A model generated the notes under the pieces. The model worked only from the letters and a program-made list of their open reading frames with translations, made no database searches and was not told where the DNA came from. From Lingula anatina (Eukaryota > Brachiopoda > Lingulata > Lingulida > Lingulidae), in assembly GCF_001039355.2 (NCBI RefSeq), contig NW_019775058.1:334554-398553 (forward strand): a DNA stretch of 64,000 bases, read 5' to 3'. The position numbers and the translations under genes were made by a program. Positions 20,609 through 33,864 of the stretch are shown piece by piece (the first letter of the stretch is position 1; each line of letters begins with the position of its first letter).

Positions 20609-22494
20609 TCTCTGTTGTCACCGCTTTAACATTTACATTTTATGAAATACCCAATACTTCAAAGTGTAAAGAAAATGTGCACCAGTTTGATCACCCTATA
20701 TCGATTTCATTAATCCATTCATTTATTGATTCATTTGTGAAAGCTAATGGATAAAATTATTCTTGGCTATTAAACAATTTGTCAATAGAGAAAAATGTTT
20801 AACAATAAATGATTAAAAACATGCAGTATTTCAATAATGTTTAGGGTTTTGGATATATTGCGTTAAGTAGTACATGTAGATATACAGGCCATTTGTACTG
20901 CATTAAAAGATTAACCAGTCTAATTTTTCAATTAATATATCCATTGTTCAACAAAGAGATCAATTGTTATACATAATAGGAAGTAAGTTATACACCTGTA
21001 ATAAATTACGTACTTTAAATTAAATTAAGTACGTTAAAATAAATAACGGTTTATGAAAAATGTCAATTAATTTAATTAAAGAATTTACAATGTAACGTAA
21101 CATTGTAAATGCAATATACAAGCTTTAATTGGTGTATACTACATGAATTCATAATATAGAAACGATTCCTTTGCTCTAAAATTGCCTCGATCATGGTTCA
21201 TGATAATTAATATTTAAATCTATTGAAATTACATAGGTTGGCCTTGTACATGTCGACTTTAAATAATATACTATAATAAAAATTCCCCTTTTGAAAAAAA
21301 AGCCCATACTGGATTTTTCAACAGACATTTCTTCTAACTTAATAGAATACCTTAATCAATATAATCACATCAGTTTGACTTGAATTTGTTTTAAATTTCC
21401 AGTTGTTGTTATAGGACTTTAACATGTGAATATGACGAGATCGTAGGGGTCACAAGGGAACCTAACGGCGATGATATATATAATGACATTGTATGTGTTA
21501 CCCAAAAAGATGGCTATTAACTCTTGAGCATATACATGTCTGTAGCATTCAACAAAACCTTGCAAGAATAATCATTCAAGCATAACACTTCTAGTTTTCC
21601 CATCCTAAAATCATAAATTATCACAACAATCTTTCATTGTTATAAATATAAACAAATGCAGCCATTGCCAGAAAACATTAACAAAGGCATATTTTCACTA
21701 CATGAACAATAACAGCATAGCTCATTATAAATCACGCGCACCATGAGCTATATTTGCTCATTTTACCATCACTACAGGAATGTACATGGGCTAATTCCCA
21801 ATGAAGCTATCATTCTACATAGATCGATCCAACTTGGCAGGGAATCCCGCCAAGTGCAACCAGATCATCACACATCATCATTTTATAACTTGAAATATAC
21901 TTAACAGATTTTTCATTGGTTCTAGCCAAACCTATGAACACATTTTCCAATATAAAAATTGTATAGGTTATGCAAATTCCAATTTATATCTTTATTAATT
22001 CTGCAGTCTTTATTTGTATTTTACACAATATGTAGGCATGTGTCAAAATGAGGCTTGAGCATCCAAACTTTTTAAACATTTAAAATGATAACAGATATTG
22101 GAAACTGAGTCAAAAACAGATCTTTGGCAACCATTCCAGTATAATCTGTAGATGAAGAGCAACAGACCCCGGACATAAAAAGATATGGTGACCACAACCA
22201 TTTTTTGTAGCTCTCACCATAAACATTTAAACTTTACACTTCCTTATGGTACATATTTGTTAAACACATGCTCTGGTTTCATAAACAAACAAGTTGGCCT
22301 GTATTTATCCTGCACAAGCTTACAAAAACGACAGGGTGGACAAAACACATTTCATGATCTTTTACCAGGGTCCAACAATTTACAGTAGAAGATACTTTAA
22401 TTGAGCATTGTTGTCCAAGATGACAACACAGTGGTATATATATACATGTAGCTCCACCAAATCTGCAAAAGCTAATTTCCAATGGCTGGACGAC
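20609..22494. other. Spacer between GPCR and Nudix gene 3' ends
   Basis: The two genes converge here. AT-rich non-coding DNA; nothing beyond the GPCR 3' UTR and the presumed 3' UTR of the minus-strand Nudix gene was recognised. Confidence 0.5.
20804..20809 (+). promoter_or_regulatory. Possible polyadenylation signal of the GPCR
   Basis: AATAAA about 195 bases after the GPCR stop codon. AT-rich context makes chance occurrence possible. Confidence 0.35.
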
Positions 22495-25400
22495 TCATGT
22501 CAGCTTTGCATGCATGCCCTCTAATATTTGCTGATAGTTTGGTTCTGAAATTGTAAATTGGCATTTCCTTGTAGTTTTACTATAACAAGGCAAGACAAAT
22601 ATCAAATATAGCTAAATACAATTTTAATAGTAATAATGTTTTTTATTATAAAATTCAAAGATGAATTTTAAAAATTCTGAATGTAAAACCATACAGTACA
22701 CAAATATTGATCATCTGCCTCTCCTGCTGACATTTCAGATTTAATTTGTATTTTGTTTCTCCTTCATACTGTAATTGATTTATCCTTACCATCATCTGGG
22801 CTAATCAAGCCATGGCGTATGCAGAAGTTGATTGCTATCAAAGCAGAATTAGATTTGAATTCACTAGTAATGGTCTTCTCTAGCACCTAGTAACAAAACA
22901 TAAAACATTCAATGTTGTACATGAATCTTTTATAATTATATCTTCATAAGTTACATTAAACAAAATGTCAAAAATAAATTTGTAAATTCTCAATTAGTGT
23001 TAATTTTAATTAGTCTGGGTCAATAGCAAAAGTGCATGTATACCAGTACATTTCAAATGTCATCTACCCCATAGGGACCACATACTAGTAATAATGACCT
23101 AGAAACTTCCCTTGGGTACCATTAATTTGCACATGTACACCTGAAAGGTAGGATTACCTAAGTATATTGGCGGAAATAATTATATCTTCAAAAACTGCCT
23201 ACACAAACCTGACATATTTGAAAGACTATAATTCAAGCTAAATGAAAATGGCTTAAAAACCTATTTTAACTGTATGAATTATGGGCCCAGGAAAAGCAAA
23301 TTCAAATGTGTTAGCTGGAGAGAAAAATATAGAAAATGCATGTAAAACTACAAAATATTTCTTAGATATATCTGCTTGAAAATTTATCAGAATGATACTA
23401 CATCAGTTATATTAGTATTTAAAAAATTTAGCATGATCCCTGTTTTCTTTTTTTCACTTATCTGAAATTTTGAATTATGTATGAGGTGGCGATGAATAGA
23501 ATAACAGAAAAGAAACATTACTGAATGTACATGTACATTTCTTTCCATGAATTACCCCTCAAAAATGAAAAAAATACTTATAATATGAAGCAGTTCTAGT
23601 CTATGGAAAAATGAACTGCATATCAAGTCGACAGTAGTTATGGAGTTAAATACACACTGTCATATCTGATATGATACGCTATTCAAACACCTGAACCCTG
23701 CTTATCTTATAAGCCAAGCAGGCACCTAAATTGACACGGCTTATTTCAGTTTCTTGATCCATATCAGTCACAAGTTGACAAACCATTAACAGTACTGGAA
23801 GAATAACTTCATTTTTTTTCTCAGGTCTGATAAATCACATCTGGACCAATATTTGATGAATAATGACCATGAGGGTATCTACTGAAGCTAATCTGATTCA
23901 GTGGTGTAGCCCTGCATATCTACAGCGACGAGACTGCCATTTAGTGAAAAAGTTTGAAAATATGGTGTGTGGTTCGGGGAGGGGGGGGGGGGGGGCGCTG
24001 CCTAGACAAATGACTTTTTCATCTCCCAAAAAGTAGGAAATCTGCCGATAATTGGAAAAATATCATCCCTGCCTCTATCTTGGGTTAGGTATGGGGGTAT
24101 ATAACCCGAAAAACACTTGAAGTGGACAGCATTTAGTAGTGAAGTGATCTTTATAAAAAAGATAGCCAGAAGTTTTTAAACAGGTGTGCAATTTTAATTC
24201 ATGTTCCCACCTCCTGTATTGTCCACAGGTAAAACTCTGCCACCTCTCCATCAGCATTCTCAGGAACGAAGTCCTCTGGCACCTCCAGGTCCATTATGTA
24301 CTCACACTCTGGGAACAAACCCCTCTCATCTTCATAGAAATATCTACAAAATGGAAAGTGGCATACTTTCTATAAAATACACTACTGCCTTTCTGAAGAA
24401 AATATGATTCAAACTGATACACACAATTTATTCATGAATATCAAAAAGACTCATCACAATATTTTAATTAGTGTATTGGCACAAACTGACAACAATGTCT
24501 TATGAAGTTTGAGATTATCAAGTTAATCATTTGGCACATAAATTATATATAAAGACACTGTTTCAACTCATTTGAGATTACCAACAAACAGTATTGTTCC
24601 AACTAGTTTAAGATTATCAAGTAAATTATTTGACAAAAAACTTAGGATACTCTTCCAACTGGTCTGAATTAATCAAGTAATTTATTTGGCAGGAACTTAC
24701 GACACTTTTAGAACTGGTTTGAGATTGTCAAGGAAATCATTTGTAATGACACAAACTTACGACACAGTCCCAACTGGTTTGAGATTATCAAGTAAATTAT
24801 TTGGCACAGAGGCTTCCTCCTGGCATTCAGACCTGGCACACTCCATAATGTTGTGTTTTGATGACAGTCCACCTGCTGCCTGGAAGTAAACAAAAGGTCA
24901 AACTGCATCAAAACCATCAAATAAAATACTGATGCTTTGTTTACTGAATATATAAATATTTGATTACATTTTACTAACTTATTTTAAGGTTGAATTGCAA
25001 CCCCACTACCATTACTAGGTTAGGGGTATTCAATATCTTTGTGTGTTTCATACAATAGGCTATTCTGTTTATGTTTTGGCAGTATCTAATAAGACTGAAA
25101 GAAACCTTACATATGACAGAACTATGAAGTGGTCTACATTAGACCATATTTCGAACAAAACACCATTGTATACATGTATCCTTCAGTATTGGATTCAGCA
25201 ATATTATAGAGTATAGTGTCCTTGCCACTGGGAAGAAGATACATTATTATTGCTTTTAAAGCTTAATTTTGCTTAACAACCTAATAATGTAAACTGAAAA
25301 TTGTAAATTAACAATGATTACAAGTAAAACAGAGCCATTACCAAGTTGTCCAGCATGTTTGGCCAGGTGGGTTTTGTCTTAGATCTCCGGGCTATCCACA

Positions 25401-28400
25401 TGCACACCCCCTTGGTAGGGTGGCGCGTCCAGCCATTGATGTGGACACCATATTGCTTTACCCCAAACAGACCTGAAACAGGTAGGGTTTGTTATATGGT
25501 ATACATGTATATAGTACCTGCACTCAACATCTAAAGGAGTATGTGCCCTCTACCGGTATCAGGGTTTTCACAGATGTTTATCTGGCTTTTCACTTGCTGT
25601 GAACGTTTCTGCACTATGTCCCATATAAAGATTTCTTGCACAAAATGACATCACAGCTCAACTGGCCCCTAGTAGTGAGTAATATCTGTATAGTCAATCG
25701 TAATGCAAGTCAGTATATACGGGGGTGGGGGTGGGGTATCAATCAATGCACCATTTACAATAAAAAAGTTTTCAAAAATGCTATCACTAAGCAGAGGTCT
25801 AACAGTACAAGCTGTACACAACTCCCACTACTTTGTGATACTTACGGTACAAGTCACAATAATAATTCATCTTTACTTCTACCACAATGATCTACCTATG
25901 AGTATTGTTTAAAACTTACAGGTTGCTGCCCTCTCCATCTTCATTAAGGGAGGCTCACTGAACTTATACCAAATGTTAAAATACTGAAATCAACCAGAAA
26001 ATATGACATAATACACATGTGCCATGTACACCCCAGCACACAGAAATTTACTAACACTGATCAGGCAGTAGGAAATTTTAACAAGTGTTGGATTTTTTTT
26101 TTTCATTATCTACTAGTACAGATGTCATATTTTCATTATCTACTAGTATAGATGCCATCTTATTACTACTGGTAGGCCAGCCTGACCTAAATGGGTTGTT
26201 TTCTGAACCGTATTTGACCAATTAAATGACCAGAGGGTTGACAATAGATAGTTGTTACCCACATTTGTTCAAGTATAACCCACATCTGTTACAGTGCAAT
26301 CCACATTGTTACAGATCTAGAGTAACCCCCATTTGTTAAAAAAATTCTGGTTACAGTGTAAACCACATTTTTATGGTATAATCCACACTGTTACAGTGTA
26401 ACCCACATTTGTTACAGTGTAACCCACATTTGTTTAAGTATAACCCACATTTGTTACAATGTAACTCACACCCACCTCATCTCTCCAGCCTCTCAAAGTC
26501 TTGAACACATCCTTCTCCCTGAGGTCCAGCAGCACCTTCTCCACTGCCTCCGATCTCTCTTCAAATGTCTGAAGTGATGGATTCAGGTGGACCTGTGAGG
26601 AATAGCAAGAATGTATTACCACATACTATATCAGCCATTGAGGTGTAGCCTAGGTGTTACACATTACTGTAAAGTTAAATGAAATTGATCTGTTTGGTCA
26701 TGAATAGTGTAATGGAAACTTGTTTGTTAATAAATGAACACGTATATACGTATGATATACAACATAAACCTGATATATATATATATATATGATATACCAG
26801 AACAAAGTTTGAAGTGAGAGTGGATATCACAAACACTGTATACCTTGGCAAAAGAAGGTATAAGAAAAGTGAGACACTATTAACTAAAGGCTCTTTTACC
26901 TATATATAAGTAATTCAATTTGTACTCGTGCACTTCTAAAATAAATTGTATTTTATACATGTAGTATTGCTTATCTTTAAACCACATTTCAAGGGCATTT
27001 CTTCTCTAACATTGTACTAAATCTTTAAAATGAGCTTACTAGTATAATATAATATAATATAATATAATATAATATAATATAATATAATATAAGCAATACA
27101 ATTTGTACCTGTATATTTAAAAATAGGTTCTAAAATAATTATACTATTCTGAGGATTTTACTTGCTGAAACAAGTTCACTTTCTTCATTCTGCTTGACAG
27201 ATAATCAATATCAGTTCTGTTGAGAGTGGGGGTTGAAGGGGGGGGGGGGGGAGTAGGTGACTCTTGCTTATAAGTAATAGCCAGGCTGTGAAGTAAACCT
27301 ATATAGACTGTATCCCTGAAGTATTCGGTGATAGACTATATCCCTGAAGTATTCGGTGCCATGTGAAAACAGTACAAAGAAAAGTTCTTCTCTGAACCTT
27401 GTTCTAGATCTTCAAAATAAATTTTCTACAAATTGTATATCTTACGCCTATTTTTAAATGAAGCTGCTATAGACAGAGAACATTGAAATCCGCTTGCACT
27501 GTTGAGATCAACTTGACTGCATATTGATCACTTGATTTCAGCTTGCACATGATGACTACTGATAACTGGGCTAGACTATTCACCACCGTTTATTTAGCAC
27601 CCTCAGTTTCAGAGGGATGATGGTCATTCTCCTCTACTCAGCCTCATAATCGTAAACAGCTATATTATGGTTTGATAGGGCAGTCTTTGTCAGGCTCTGA
27701 AACTGAGGGTGCCTTTCAACCTGTGGGAGTGTTTTCATTTTACAGCCAAGGCATTTTCCTCATGAAATAAGATAATTAACCTTGATATTATCATTCCCTT
27801 GAGAGTAGGGTATGTGGAAAACATCCGTGTATGGCTTCAGGTGAGCTAAGATGTCCGGTCGTATTAAACCAACTTGCTTGTTTTCAATGAAGAATGGCCT
27901 GCACTCCTTTCTTGAAGAAGCTGAAAAAAAATTAAAAATTATAAGAATGTTGCTGAATGTAACATATTCATCAAGGATATCTTTAAAATCTGTACAGTCA
28001 TTCCAAGCAGTACAACAAAAATATTTGCACTCTGCATAATATATTGTGGGTTTTCAAATACATGAAATGATTATTTGCAGTAGCAAGAATTTAAGAGTTT
28101 TAAAATAAAAGAATAGCTAAAATAATAATATAAAAAGTGCAAAGAATATACCTACTGGATAGTGCGCAAAACAGAAATTGCCAAATCATATTTCTAAATA
28201 TTCAATCCAACTGCTTCTTATATTTTCCAAGCAGTTCTGTTGCTCTAAGGTTCAAATATTACACCAAGCATTGCCAATACCTTCAGTTAGTCTGAAAACA
28301 CCTGTAAACTCAGGGTGTAGGTCAGAGGAGGACACAGCAGTACGCCAAGGTGATCCTACCAGAGAAATAGAGTGAGGCAAACAAAGACAAACACTGCAGG

Positions 28401-30711
28401 TTTACACTTATTTCCTCCAAATGCTTTGAGATAATTCACTCTGTATATAGCTGCCATATATATTTTAAATGGTGAAAATGTTTAATATTTTCTGGTATTT
28501 ATTACTCATTAAGTGACAAAAAAGTTATTTTGTGAAAAATCTAAATAAAAACTTTAATATACTGGAACCTTTATGTTCTATGACTAACCTGAAAAATATT
28601 AATTGGGGTACGTGACTGAGGCACTTTTCTTGTTTCTATCCAAATATAATTTTGTTAACAAAAAGCTAAGCAGTATGTGAATATGATAAAAATTAATAAG
28701 ATTGTTCTATTTCCCTTTGCCAGCAATATTGTCTTAAGCATTTGGTGAAAATATTTTCTGCTTGTACTAGTACATATATAAACCAAATAGCTGAGGGTTG
28801 AAAATTCTTAGTCATCCCCATTAGCCAAGAGCTCCTTTTAAATTTTTTTTTTTTTTGAAAGTAGAGCTCTCTATTTCTCAAAGCTATGTTCTAGTAGATA
28901 TTATCAGGTTGCCAATTCTATGCAGTCACAAAATGCTGCACTTGCTGAAATCCAGCCTCCTCTGTCTCCAAGGTATACTTTTATGAATTCCTAATGACCT
29001 GATAAACAAGACAATCTTTTGGTTTAGTGTATTGATTACTAGTAAAAGATCCATGGTGATGGCAACTCTGTGAATTCACACTGAATAATTTATCAAAAAG
29101 AATGATGCTTTACTCTGTTTGACAGTAAGAGCTGGCTGAAAGGGGAGACATGAATTTCTAACCCAGCGTTTCTGAAGGCCTGATGGGTTTCACAAGACAG
29201 AGAAACTCAATCTAAATAAATTGTTTTATTTTTTGTGTCCATTCAAAAAAAAAAAAAAAAAATTGGAGATTGTTGTTATCATTTATGAAGTTATCCTAGG
29301 ATGCCAATTACAAACCTTTTTGGTGTTAGCCAAAATTCTCCTATAATTCTGTGATCAAATGATATTCACATCTTTCAGTACAGATACCAACAGACTAAAC
29401 AAGGCATCAAGGAGTGTGGATATAATTTGTCAGTTTGCAAAATCAGCACTGCATCTATATTACCAATTAAATGCCTAAAGAAATGAAGTGGAGGCAGAAG
29501 TATCTGATATGGAATTTATTTTGTTACTAGCCACTCCTGCTCTTGATCATTTAATAATTTTATGTTTCGGTAAAGGAGAACATTTAAAGGAATAGTATCC
29601 AAGTAAATCACATAAAAAAGAAAACAAGCAAGCAATAGAGATTGAATTTCTTCGGTGTGGTAGACTTCTAACTTGAGGTTAACTTAACTACAGGTAAGGA
29701 AAATTATACAAAGTATTAAGCTTTATGCAATCAATAAATAAAATACAGATACCCCAGCAGAAGAAGCAGTGCCCTTAAAGCATGACATGCTGGAAGAAAT
29801 TATGGGTTATAAATAAATGTAACAAGCTGCCATACCTATTTACTAAACCGGCAGGCAGAAATAGTTTTCTGGGTCGTCCAGAAGATGGTCTGAATTTTAG
29901 TTTACATTGACAGGTTTCTGCCAGGGTAGTATCTTTATCGGAAGACGGTCAAAAATGGAGCATGGATCAACAAAGATAATTTGGCAAACTGTCAGAAAAT
30001 ATCTCTGGATCTGCTGGGGGTGGGGGTAGTACTCCAGTACATGCACATGTAGTAGCTGAGAGTTGAACCAATGAGTCATTAAATCTTTGATGAGAATATA
30101 ATCAAACAGATTAATACTTATCTTTTTGTGTACATTATTCTGACTCACAGGGTTCTCATCCACCCACCAGTAACGTAATAAGGTGATGATGTTAATAACA
30201 GAGCAAAAGTGAAAGAGGAAGTCTTCACATATTTTACTGTACATTATGATAATAATTTCGACATGTACATGTACATGTACCAGTAGCCATAATATAAATA
30301 TCAAGGGAATCCAAAACAAATATGTTTTAATTTACACGGTTGAGGTAGGAATCCAAATCATCAGATGATATTTGTCCTCAGTTGCAGAGGGGACAGCGTG
30401 ATTCATTATTTAAGTAATTCGCCTAAGCCTTGGCCTGTACATCTTGTTACTGTAGCCTCTCTGCTAACGTACTGAACCGGTTTAATCCAGTCAATTTCAT
30501 TGTTTATCAAAGGAATAACAATATTATTGTGCTTAGTAAACAGCACTGAGAGAGGTGATACTTGCAGGGAGCTACCTGCACTCTTACCTTGATCAAGAAA
30601 ACTGTTACATTTCGACACCACCCGCATAAAACCTTCGCTAAGATTCTTCGTGTTCATCTTCCTTCCCACTGTTGATGTTCCAACTTTAACCAATGAGATG
30701 AATGGATTCAA
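22495..30711 (-). CDS. DUF4743-Nudix hydrolase (thiamin-diphosphate-repair type), nine exons, complete
   Basis: Exons (-): 30588-30711, 27781-27920, 26476-26592, 25920-25983, 25342-25472, 24761-24879, 24211-24343, 22790-22886, 22495-22544. All junctions are GT/AG, phases match, and the sum is 975 nt (324 aa plus stop). The N-terminal DUF4743 region shows VSKCNSF, CRPFFIENKQVGLIRPD, LRGWRDEYFNIWYKF. The Nudix core shows FGVKQYGVHINGW, WIARRSKTKPTWPNMLDNLA, the Nudix box GGLSSKHNIMECARSECQEE (its REUXEE arginine is Ser here), and YEDERGLFPECEYIMDLEVP. It ends EPNYQQILEGMHAKLT. Family knowledge: yeast YJR142W and plant NUDT20/24 relatives hydrolyse oxidised thiamin diphosphates to monophosphates. 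Two in-frame starts exist (30711, and Met19 at 30657); the upstream one adds a basic, possibly mitochondrial, leader. No paralogue in the window. Confidence 0.92.
24480..24800. repeat. ~60-bp tandem repeat spanning a Nudix exon end and its 5' splice site
   Basis: The unit (AACTGGTTTGAGATTATCAA, GTAA-TTATTTGGCA, then AACTTACGACAC) includes the last codons of the Nudix-box exon (NLLDNLKPVGTV) and its GTAAG donor. Decayed copies follow into the intron at about 24700, 24645, 24590 and 24520. The copy at 24696-24700 retains an intact CTTAC (GTAAG on the gene strand). Using that second donor would read straight into TAA. Confidence 0.75.
26245..26475. repeat. ~21-bp minisatellite starting at a Nudix 5' splice site
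   Basis: Imperfect repeats of GTTACAGTGTAACCCACATTT and variants fill the start of the intron after the LRGWRDE exon. On the gene strand each unit begins GTGGGTTACA, matching the real donor GTGGGTGTGAGTTACA at 26475, so the array looks seeded by the splice site. Confidence 0.75.
26593..27780 (-). other. Nudix intron 2 with simple repeats
   Basis: Holds (AATAT)n at 27043-27091, a G-run near 27238-27251, a 27-bp tandem doublet (TATCCCTGAAGTATTCGGTG) at 27308-27358, and a hairpin at 27597-27712. No exon seen. Confidence 0.6.
27597..27712. repeat. Inverted repeat, 18-bp perfect arms
   Basis: GCACCCTCAGTTTCAGAG at 27597-27614 is repeated in reverse complement at 27695-27712, with an 80-base loop. 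It is probably a tiny MITE inside the Nudix intron. Confidence 0.65.
27921..30587 (-). other. Nudix intron 1 (2.7 kb)
   Basis: The long first intron follows codon 41. It contains an A-run at 29246-29262 and a short TACATG repeat at 30259-30279. I saw no further coding exon in it. Confidence 0.6.
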
Positions 30712-30792
30712 TTAACTGCAGCTTTCAGGCACAACTTCCGTCAGCTGCTAAATTTATTATCGTGGAGCACTTGACTTTCGCGTAGCCTTTTA

Positions 30793-31040
30793 GAGTGCAT
30801 TCGGAACAGATGATCAGCGGACTAACTGATCTGCCGACTAAATATGGCCGACCCCATTAAAAAACGATGATCACCCTGCCTCAACACGGGCCTTAAACGG
30901 GTTAAATCTCGGCTCCGATGCTTAATTACTAGGCCCCGTTGCAACGGGAGGCGGCGAGTCCATCAGAAAAGTAACGGCACTGCTTTTTTATGGGAGTTTG
31001 GCCATATTTTGCTCCCGGATCATCCGTTCTGAATGCGCTC
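30793..31040. mobile_element. MITE with inverted repeats and TTA target duplication
   Basis: The left arm (GAGTGCATTCGGAACAGATG...AAATATGGCC...CCATTAAAAAA) is matched by the reverse complement of the right arm (GAGCGCATTCAGAACGGATG...AAATATGGCC...CCCATAAAAAA). TTA lies directly outside both ends (30790-30792 and 31041-31043). Non-coding, 248 bp, just upstream of the Nudix first exon. Confidence 0.65.
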
Positions 31041-32612
31041 TTACCCCAAAAATGATTAAAGAAGTAGAGGGGACTCTCTTTCTTTCTCTCTTTAAATTCT
31101 CGACTTCACAACCACACTAAGAAAATATGGAGGTGGTAAGGATTTTTCTCTTCTTCTCTCAACTAAAGCATTGCACAGACCCACAGTACTCTCTCAACCA
31201 GCTTGGTTCCGTTAGTTTGTCCGTATGTCTATCTGTCCAACAGAAAAAGTTATCGACCGATTTTGATGAAATTTTCAGGAACTCTCAGAAGTGGACCAAG
31301 GAACAGATGATTAGTTTTTGGTGGTGATCCAGATCAATAATTAATCAATAATCAATAATAAAAAATAATAAAAAAACTAGACTAAATCATTAAAGAATGA
31401 AAATTTAGGGGTGAAACGGCATTGAGTGGAGACTTTGCTGCTTTGGCGGACGTCTGCGCTCTCGTTAGAATTTTGTCGACCTAGCTGATGCGCGCATGTA
31501 GGCCTACTTAGGCCTACTGAACTGTTAAGTTTCATCTCAAATCTCAAAACCCGACCAGGTGTTATAGAGTGGAATCATTTTTTTTTTTTTCATATTATGT
31601 ATAAAAATAAGCAGTTGTTTCATATGTGCTTATATTTCGCATTACTACATACATGTAGACCCTGTCAATTGAAACTGTACATAAATATTTCCTTTAGAAA
31701 TGGTCAAGCTAGAGCTTGACAGATTATAGAAGCCTTGCAAATTAAACTCGAATTCTAACTAAAATAAATGTGTCAACTACATGTAGGTACATTGCGAATA
31801 ATTGGGGAATGGCCGTTACATGCTGTAACATTAATACACAAAATGCAAGGAAATTCTGCTTATAACGAATTTAATCATAATCCAGAAAACGAAAATAGCT
31901 TCTATTTGAAATATAATACAGAAGGACCAAACGTGCATGTACAAGGGTCAGAGGAAGCAGGAAAGGCAGGAAAAGTCTGCTCAAAGAAATATATCTGGTG
32001 ACTAAGAATCTGACAGTAGGCCTACAGAAAACTTAAGTTTTTGTCCCGCGGATTAAACGTACATATACGAACACGGGTACAGGGGGGTACTTTCTTCTAA
32101 AGAAAAGTTACAACGTGCAAAAATAGGCCTACGGGTAACAAATATATGATTTAATTTACATCAAGTCAACATTTGTATATTTGTCTTTTGAACTGATGTT
32201 TACCTATCTATATCCATACTTTTTCCCCAATGCCATGGATATACAGCATAATTTCAGGTACATATGAACAACAACAACAACAACAGCAATAATAATGACA
32301 TACGTTTGTTTATTTAGAGTCTAAAATTCATGAAATATGTTCTGTAGACTTTACAAATGAAATGCAAAGTATGGTATAGGCCCCTACACTTATTAGTTTG
32401 CTATATCTTTTTATAAAAGCAGGTACTGAAGGTACTTAGGGGGTCCGTTTACATACACTGTATACCTGTACAGTACGTGTATATGTACACGGCCGACCAA
32501 GTTAGGGCCCATGTGCTTTATTACTACAGTATTAGATGTAATGACATGACGGAAAGTAAATATACTACTTAGTTATAAAATTGCTGCATCACTTTTTAGC
32601 TGTGATAGGCGT

Positions 32613-32783
32613 CAGGCCCGTAGCCAGCAATTTCAAAAGGGGGGTTCTTTTTCTGAAAAAGTGGACCTTTTTCCATAAAAACTTCATGTACCTAGATCAA
32701 ATTTTACCCAGAGTGGACCTTTTCCCAGCAAAAAGGGCGGTTCTTTCGAACCCCCCGAACCCCCCCCCCTGGCTACGGGCCTG
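32613..32783. mobile_element. MITE with perfect 15-bp CAGGCCCGTAGCCAG ends and 5-bp target duplication
   Basis: CAGGCCCGTAGCCAG opens the element and CTGGCTACGGGCCTG closes it. GGCGT flanks both ends. The uninterrupted paralogous site AGCTGTGATAGGCGTACTTA lies at 33067-33090 and continues to match the right flank (ACATATAAAGAAATGA). This defines a precise 171-bp insertion. Confidence 0.85.
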
Positions 32784-32833
32784 GGCGTACTTACAGTACA
32801 TGTATATACATATAAAGAAATGATATCAAAATA

Positions 32834-32993
32834 CAGGGGTGGATCCAGAGATATTTTCTGACAGGCTTGCGAATTATCTTTATTGATCCATCCTCCATTC
32901 TTGACCGTCGTCCGACAGAAAAAATTTGATATCCGTCAATGTAAACTTGAAAATCTTCAAGAAGACCCGGGAGACGGCCTAAATCCGCCCCTG
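32834..32993. mobile_element. MITE with CAGGGG(T/C)GGAT ends
   Basis: The left end CAGGGGTGGATCCAGAGA and the right end GGCCTAAATCCGCCCCTG are imperfect inverted repeats of a 160-bp non-coding insert. It lies 50 bases from the previous element. Confidence 0.6.
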
Positions 32994-33864
32994 TAAACAT
33001 TACAACACTGAAGTAAATAGTGTAGCCTATATAGTTATGACATATACCTGCACCCCGGCCCTTTTAAGCTGTGATAGGCGTACTTACATGTACATACATA
33101 TAAAGAAATGACAACAAAATATTACACTACTGAAGTAGGCCTAAAACTTTCAATATCACAACAACTCCAGTACGAAGTGCTATAGACCCTTCGCTGTGAA
33201 ACACGTGATAGATCATAAAATGTGTGGTGCATAATAATTGCTAGAGTTTTGTATTCTCAAATTCCAACAGCTTAAAATTAATGTACGTATTTTTTAATTA
33301 TCATTTTCACTTAATTAAAAAACAGTTAGTATGTCAGGAAAATAAAAATTTGACTACTATATATGAAAATCTATGATCATGTACAATTCCCATACAACAC
33401 TGAGTATGTTCCAGGACGAAAAAATCATCACATCTCAGTTTTTATATGGTTATCCACTAGTCTGAATCCCTTCATGTTGAAAGCCACAAAAGGGTATTTT
33501 AAAGCCCATATTTCTATACTAAAGTAACGATATCTGGACAAGGAAATTTCTATTAGTAATTCCGAATTTAAGTTTCCGCATATATAGGCCTACATCATCG
33601 CTGATAAAACCGGATTTCTATTGTAAGCAAACTTTGGTCAAAGAAATAAATATAGGTTTCCGCAATTTTACCAGAAAATGATCCTAAGCCTTTTTACAGT
33701 ACATGAATACTTAGGGGTATTATGAAGAGTATTTTGCACAGGCCTTTATGTCCCAACTTACTAGTAACGCAAACATTGAGATAAGGTTCCAAATATAAAA
33801 CATAAAGGACCGCAACTTTTCTTAAATAAAATTACACCGACGAATTATAAATGTCGTTTTCAAC

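Larger units (their letters stand above)
31041..33864. other. Spacer between Nudix promoter and receptor A 3' end
   Basis: No gene. Contents are a (CAA)n tract near 32268-32287, the elements at 32613-32783 and 32834-32993, and a tandemly duplicated ~100-bp segment (32597-32850 versus 33067-33125). The end of this stretch is the 3' UTR of receptor A. Confidence 0.5.

Noticed and set aside
28270-28350. Exon-like minus-strand stretch in Nudix intron 1 with GTGTTT donor
   Set aside because: The coding sequence is already complete and in phase without it, and the translation matches no Nudix or DUF4743 segment.
31200-31330. Block around GATTTTGATGAAATTTTCAG and GTGGTGATCC resembling a widespread dispersed repeat
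   Set aside because: I have only a vague memory of the pattern and no second copy in the window, so I could not support a repeat call.
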